Below the pieces are notes generated by a model, which was not told the origin of the DNA, did not search any database, and was given only the letters and a program-made list of their open reading frames with translations. Position numbers and translations under genes: made by a program. A DNA stretch of 45,017 nucleotides from Gudongella sp049310905 (GTDB taxonomy: Bacteria; Bacillota; Clostridia; Tissierellales; Tissierellaceae). The stretch spans positions 1-45,017 of the forward strand of contig NZ_JBMEMN010000024.1 of NCBI RefSeq assembly GCF_049310905.1, written 5' to 3'. This document shows positions 42,022 through 45,017 of this stretch, piece after piece (the first letter of the stretch is position 1; every line of letters starts with the position of its first letter).

Positions 42022-42963
42022 TTATTCCTCCCATCCTTTTTTGCAGGCTGCAAGGTATGCAACACCAACACCATTGTCAGTTGACAAGGTATTCTCAGGA
42101 AAAACTACTTCTTTCTCATTGATACCATTTTCCAGACTTTTTCTTATTACAGAGTTTGCAGAAACTCCACCCGCTACATATATCTTCTTTACTGGATAGT
42201 CTTTTAACCCTTCTCTTATCAGTTCACCAATTATATCTCCAAGATGCATAAACATTGTGTAGACAACATCTTCTTTTCTAAATTTACCATCACCTAGAAG
42301 CTTCTTAAAGAGGTTCTCGTATCCTGATAAGTTAATCCATCCATCTCTTGTTCTATACTGAAGTTTCTTGACAATCTTCTCTCCATTTCTGGCTATTCTG
42401 TCAAGCTCCACTCCACATGGAAAATCCATTCCCAAATACACGCCTATTCTGTCTATCAGTTGCCCCATGCTGATATCAAGTGTTCCTCCAATAGTCTGGG
42501 TCAAAAGATTCTCTTCCTCATTTCTTGTGTATACAACTTCAGTAGTGCCTCCTGATAGATGCAATGAAAGAAAAGGCTCCTCCTCTTTATTGCCGAGTAA
42601 GCAACACCCAATATGTCCTTCCTGATGTGAGAATCTCTTAAAAGGAACCTGGAGGGATTTTGAAATAATCCTGCCAGTATTTTCGCCTGCCAAGAATACA
42701 GGCATGTATGATCCTTCAATTGTCCTTGGCCTGGTACTCGCTCCTATTGCTTTTATCAGTGTCAAATCCGTCGACATTTCTTCCAGAAGATCAGGCAGGT
42801 TCTTTATATGCTGAAACAGGGCCTCCTGTTGTCGGAGCCCCTTCTTGCCACTCTCAACAAAAAGAGCCTTTCTCTTGTCTTCAATTATATTCCCCATTTG
42901 ATCTACAATTGCCAGTGAAGTGGTGTAATTGCTTGTATCAATTCCCAGATAAAGATTACTCAT
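42022..42963 (-). CDS. Kae1/TsaD-like ASKHA protein
   Basis: This 313-residue protein belongs to the Kae1/TsaD family (ASKHA ATPase fold) with GIDTSNYTTSLAIVD at the start, HQEGH (HxxxH metal motif, near 112-116), and HLSGGTTEVVY and GGVSANSVIRKSL. Canonical TsaD makes t6A in tRNA with TsaB and TsaE and is about 335-340 residues; this shorter copy, between nusB and xseA, is probably a clostridial paralogue. It overlaps nusB by 8 nt. The role is unknown. Confidence 0.8.
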   Translation of the reverse strand: MSNLYLGIDTSNYTTSLAIVDQMGNIIEDKRKALFVESGKKGLRQQEALFQHIKNLPDLLEEMSTDLTLIKAIGASTRPRTIEGSYMPVFLAGENTGRIISKSLQVPFKRFSHQEGHIGCCLLGNKEEEPFLSLHLSGGTTEVVYTRNEEENLLTQTIGGTLDISMGQLIDRIGVYLGMDFPCGVELDRIARNGEKIVKKLQYRTRDGWINLSGYENLFKKLLGDGKFRKEDVVYTMFMHLGDIIGELIREGLKDYPVKKIYVAGGVSANSVIRKSLENGINEKEVVFPENTLSTDNGVGVAYLAACKKGWEE

Positions 42964-43366
42964 CCTTATTCATGGACCTTACAAATCCACCAAGCACTCC
43001 GTTGACATATTTATATGACTCATCTGTACTGTACTTCTTTGCAATTTCAATAGCTTCGTTGATTGAAACCTCAATTGGAATATCTTTCATATGTTTAATT
43101 TCAAATATTGCCAACCTTAGAGTTGCCAGATCCACCCGGGCAATCCTATCCAGCAACCATCCTTGAAGATTCTCCTGGATTGAGTTGTCAATTTCTTCCC
43201 TGTTCTCCAATACACCTTTGACGACTGCTTCGATGTAGTCTGTTTCACCTTTGTCAAAAGGAAAATTTTCCAGATACATTTCAAGATTTTCTTTGGTGAA
43301 ATCCTCATTGCTGTCCATCTGAAACAACAGCTGCATGGCTCCTTCTCTTGCTTGTTTTCTTCCCAT
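42956..43366 (-). CDS. nusB: transcription antitermination factor NusB
   Basis: This 136-residue all-helical protein binds the boxA RNA with S10 in rRNA antitermination. GRKQAREGAMQLLFQMD (about 2-18) starts the fold and the C-terminal EIKHMKDIPIEVSINEAIEIAKKY and YVNGVLGGF segments are typical. A start Shine-Dalgarno site (AAGGAGT) is present. It lies 26 nt after asp23, the usual Firmicutes order. Confidence 0.94.
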   Translation of the reverse strand: MGRKQAREGAMQLLFQMDSNEDFTKENLEMYLENFPFDKGETDYIEAVVKGVLENREEIDNSIQENLQGWLLDRIARVDLATLRLAIFEIKHMKDIPIEVSINEAIEIAKKYSTDESYKYVNGVLGGFVRSMNKDE

Positions 43367-43392
43367 TTTTTACTCCTTAAAATGTATTTCGA

Positions 43393-43779
43393 TTATAATC
43401 TAGAATCAGATTCCTCGTTTTTAGTTCTGCTGATTCCATCTACATGAACATTTACTGTCTTAACGCTTAAGTCTGTCATGTTTTCAATAGCTTTTTTTGT
43501 CTCTTCCTGAACCTTCAGTCCAACATCATTAAGCTTGGCTCCGTATTCAAGTAGGAGATGCATCTCAACAGAGACTTCCTTGTCTCTAATATCCACCTTT
43601 ACTCCCTTGCCAGGATTCTTTTTCCCCAAGAGCTCAGAAATACCTCCTGCAAGGTTACTGCTCATTCCCACTACACCTTCGACTTCCATGGCAGCAGTTC
43701 CTGCAATCGTTGCAATAACATCATTGGAAATCTGTATGCTTCCATTTTCCATATATTCCATGTGGTCTTTTTCGGTCAT
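43393..43779 (-). CDS. Asp23/Gls24 family envelope stress protein
   Basis: This 128-residue protein is of the DUF322 (Asp23/Gls24/AmaP) family, with ISNDVIATIAGTAAMEVEGVVGM (abridged) at the N-terminus and LLLEYGAKLNDVGLKVQEETKKAIENM in the middle. Members are membrane-associated or cytosolic and linked to cell-envelope homeostasis. It opens the asp23-nusB-...-ispA unit behind a strong promoter and AGAGGGG. Confidence 0.88.
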   Translation of the reverse strand: MTEKDHMEYMENGSIQISNDVIATIAGTAAMEVEGVVGMSSNLAGGISELLGKKNPGKGVKVDIRDKEVSVEMHLLLEYGAKLNDVGLKVQEETKKAIENMTDLSVKTVNVHVDGISRTKNEESDSRL

Positions 43780-43812
43780 ATTAACACCCCTCTGTTATAA
43801 TTCGTATAATAC

Positions 43813-43841
43813 ATTATATCAAAGCCGGATACCCTTTACAA
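43813..43841 (-). promoter_or_regulatory. promoter of asp23-nusB-xse-ispA unit
   Basis: On the minus strand TTGTAA (43841-43836), 17 bp and TATAAT (43818-43813). It lies about 34 bp before asp23, just after a terminator. Confidence 0.75.
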
Positions 43842-43858
43842 TACGGCTTGATTCCAGA

Positions 43859-43885
43859 GAAAAAGCCTAAAGCTAAGCTTTAGGC
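43859..43885 (-). terminator. terminator after the CD1247-like gene
   Basis: GCCTAAAGCT and AGCTTTAGGC around one base (43865-43885), followed on the minus strand by TTTTT (43864-43860), close the efp-CD1247 unit. Confidence 0.88.
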
Positions 43886-43891
43886 ATCTGA

Positions 43892-44266
43892 CTATTCCTC
43901 GTCACTATCTTCATCACTGTCTTCGTCTTCGAATAATTCATTATCCTCGTCATGACCTTTAAAGCAATTGCAACCTTCATCATCACAACAGTCATCAAAA
44001 TCTTCGAAATCAAAATCCTCGTCAAAGTAGAAGTCTTCCTCATCTCCGTAGACGTCATCTTCTACGTCAGCCAGGTCCTCATCGATAAAGTTAACATACT
44101 CTTCAAGATCAATCTGATCCTCGACTACTTCTTCCATTACTTCTGCAAATTCCTCAATAGTTTCAACAATCGCCAATAGAAGCTTGCCTTCTTTGGTGGA
44201 TTCATCGATTCCCAGGCCGTCTGCAAGACCTTTTAGATAAGATACCTTTTGAAATAAAAATTCCAT
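43892..44266 (-). CDS. CD1247-like acidic protein
   Basis: This 124-residue protein begins KVSYLKGLADGLGIDESTKEGKLLL (abridged), a helical domain seen beside efp in many clostridia (CD1247 N-terminal domain type). From about residue 60 to the end it is strongly acidic, with many Asp and Glu, and includes CCDDEGCNC, a cysteine cluster that could bind metal. No function is known. It follows efp by 13 nt and is closed by a terminator. Confidence 0.75.
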   Translation of the reverse strand: MEFLFQKVSYLKGLADGLGIDESTKEGKLLLAIVETIEEFAEVMEEVVEDQIDLEEYVNFIDEDLADVEDDVYGDEEDFYFDEDFDFEDFDDCCDDEGCNCFKGHDEDNELFEDEDSDEDSDEE

Positions 44267-44279
44267 TTTAACCCCTCCT

Positions 44280-44837
44280 TTAAACTCTGGACAGATATTC
44301 TCCGGTCCTTGTGTCTATTTTTATTTTATCACCTGTGTTCACAAAAAGTGGAACATAGATGGTAACACCAGTTTCACATACTGCAGCTTTAGTGGCTCCC
44401 TGTGCAGTATCTCCCTTAACTCCAGGCTCAGTCTCTGTTACTTCAAGCTCAACAAAGTTTGGAGGCATAACATCAAAAGCCTTACCCTGATAGAATTTTA
44501 TTGTAGCTGTATCATTCTCTCTCAGATATTGTATTGCTTCCTCAACAGATTCACGCTCCAGTGGAATCTGCTCATATGTCTCATTGTCCATAAAGTAATA
44601 TAGTTCACCATCAGAATAAAGATATTGCATTTCCTTGGTTTCAATAATTGCCTTTTCAAATTTTTCTGAAGGATTGAATGTAACTTCCTTGAATCCGCCA
44701 TTCATTACATTTCTTAGCTTTGTTCTAACAAATGCAGCTCCCTTTCCAGGCTTGACATGCTGGAAGTCAACTATTTGAAATACACTTCCATCCATTACAA
44801 ATGTTACTCCATTTCTAAAATCTCCCGCTTGTATCAT
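44280..44837 (-). CDS. efp: elongation factor P
   Basis: This 185-residue translation factor relieves ribosome stalling at polyproline. It has the three-domain EF-P fold: an N-terminal KOW-like domain with K32 in KPGKGAAF, the residue that may be modified, followed by two OB domains and the C-terminal GDKIKIDTRTGEYLSR signature. The gene starts with AGGAGGGA upstream and a strong promoter. Confidence 0.96.
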   Translation of the reverse strand: MIQAGDFRNGVTFVMDGSVFQIVDFQHVKPGKGAAFVRTKLRNVMNGGFKEVTFNPSEKFEKAIIETKEMQYLYSDGELYYFMDNETYEQIPLERESVEEAIQYLRENDTATIKFYQGKAFDVMPPNFVELEVTETEPGVKGDTAQGATKAAVCETGVTIYVPLFVNTGDKIKIDTRTGEYLSRV

Positions 44838-44895
44838 CTATTCCCTCCTGTTCAATGTTTCTTATTGAAAGATTAATATCCCCCGTATAATAGTT

Positions 44896-44924
44896 ATTAT
44901 ATCAGTATAAGATGTCTGTAACAA
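44896..44924 (-). promoter_or_regulatory. promoter of efp
   Basis: On the minus strand TTGTTA (44924-44919), 17 bp and TATAAT (44901-44896), about 59 bp before the efp start. A repeat pair lies just upstream. Confidence 0.7.
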
Positions 44925-44946
44925 GCTAAAAGTTAGTCTGCTGTGT

Positions 44947-44993
44947 TTATCTTTTGATAATGTCACCTTATAATTATCTTTTGATTATGTCAC
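44947..44993. repeat. two 20-bp direct repeats upstream of efp
   Basis: TTATCTTTTGATAATGTCAC (44947-44966) recurs at 44974-44993 with one difference, spaced 27 bp. They lie upstream of the efp -35 and could be regulator sites. The rest of the end of the window is AT-rich, and the gene beyond it is not visible. Confidence 0.5.
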
Positions 44994-45017
44994 AATAATC
45001 TTATGAAAAAAGAGGTG

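Noticed and set aside
43873..44058. Minus-strand 61-codon ORF within the CD1247-like gene
   Set aside because: It is a frame shadow of the acidic repeat region with low-complexity Met/Thr/Lys content.
1..45017. CRISPR array, tRNA or rRNA genes
   Set aside because: No regularly spaced repeat-spacer series, tRNA cloverleaf or rRNA segment was noticed while reading both strands.

Overview
The window looks like chromosomal DNA of a low-GC, anaerobic, Gram-positive bacterium of the Clostridia/Tissierellia kind. The evidence is an IspH-ribosomal protein S1 fusion, a ferredoxin-linked 2-oxoacid oxidoreductase operon, a LexA/LysM SOS pair with Gram-positive operators, MutL with the endonuclease motif, AT-rich sigma-A-type promoters with strong AGGAGG Shine-Dalgarno sites, and the gene order efp - CD1247-like - asp23 - nusB - xseA - xseB - ispA - OLE RNA - oapA - tlyA - recN. 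I cannot name the species from sequence alone.

Layout. (1) 1-4938 is a mobile-element island. It holds an IS66-family element (tnpA, tnpB, tnpC intact, right end at 2630, left end unresolved), a possible end of a second related element at 52-77, and a complete IS21-family element (2748-4934, imperfect inverted ends, 4-bp target duplication TTGG). (2) 4939-5387 has no gene, but contains a long hairpin. (3) 5388-7590 holds a tyrosine recombinase behind a 34-bp palindrome, then a divergent SOS pair: a YneA-like LysM protein and lexA, with three LexA boxes between them. (4) 7595-15896 is minus-strand DNA and RNA maintenance: PLP lyase, hfq, miaA, mutL, mutS, miaB. (5) 16041-19099 is a tandem triplet of M42 metallo-aminopeptidases. 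(6) 19179-24019 is ispH-rpsA, plsC and cmk behind an attenuator-like leader, then a BaiN/HI0933-type flavoprotein. (7) 24151-27715 is a four-subunit 2-oxoacid:ferredoxin oxidoreductase operon followed by an RpiR-type regulator. (8) 27973-35882 holds a carboxyltransferase, a YtqB/MnmM-type methyltransferase, GNAT, rluB, scpB, scpA, an M50 protease, pyrimidine-nucleoside phosphorylase, a XerD-like protein and a Nudix hydrolase. (9) 35943-44837 is recN, tlyA, oapA, OLE RNA, ispA, xseB, xseA, a Kae1-like gene, nusB, asp23, a CD1247-like gene and efp.

The most interesting object is the gene-free 675-bp gap between ispA and a four-helix membrane protein gene. On the minus strand it has its own promoter (TTGATA-17-TATAAT), about 617 nt of GC-richer, strongly structured sequence, and a perfect terminator. 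The size, the ispA/xse neighbours and the downstream protein with a D-x3-D motif match the OLE (Ornate, Large, Extremophilic) RNA and its partner OapA, one of the largest and least understood bacterial noncoding RNPs. The discrete promoter and the terminator before oapA would make the RNA and its protein partner separately tunable. Other items for a second look are the triple LexA operator, the cmk attenuator with a possible tiny upstream ORF, the active-site-altered XerD-like protein, the diverged M42 triplet, and large palindromes upstream of the IS66 and recombinase genes.
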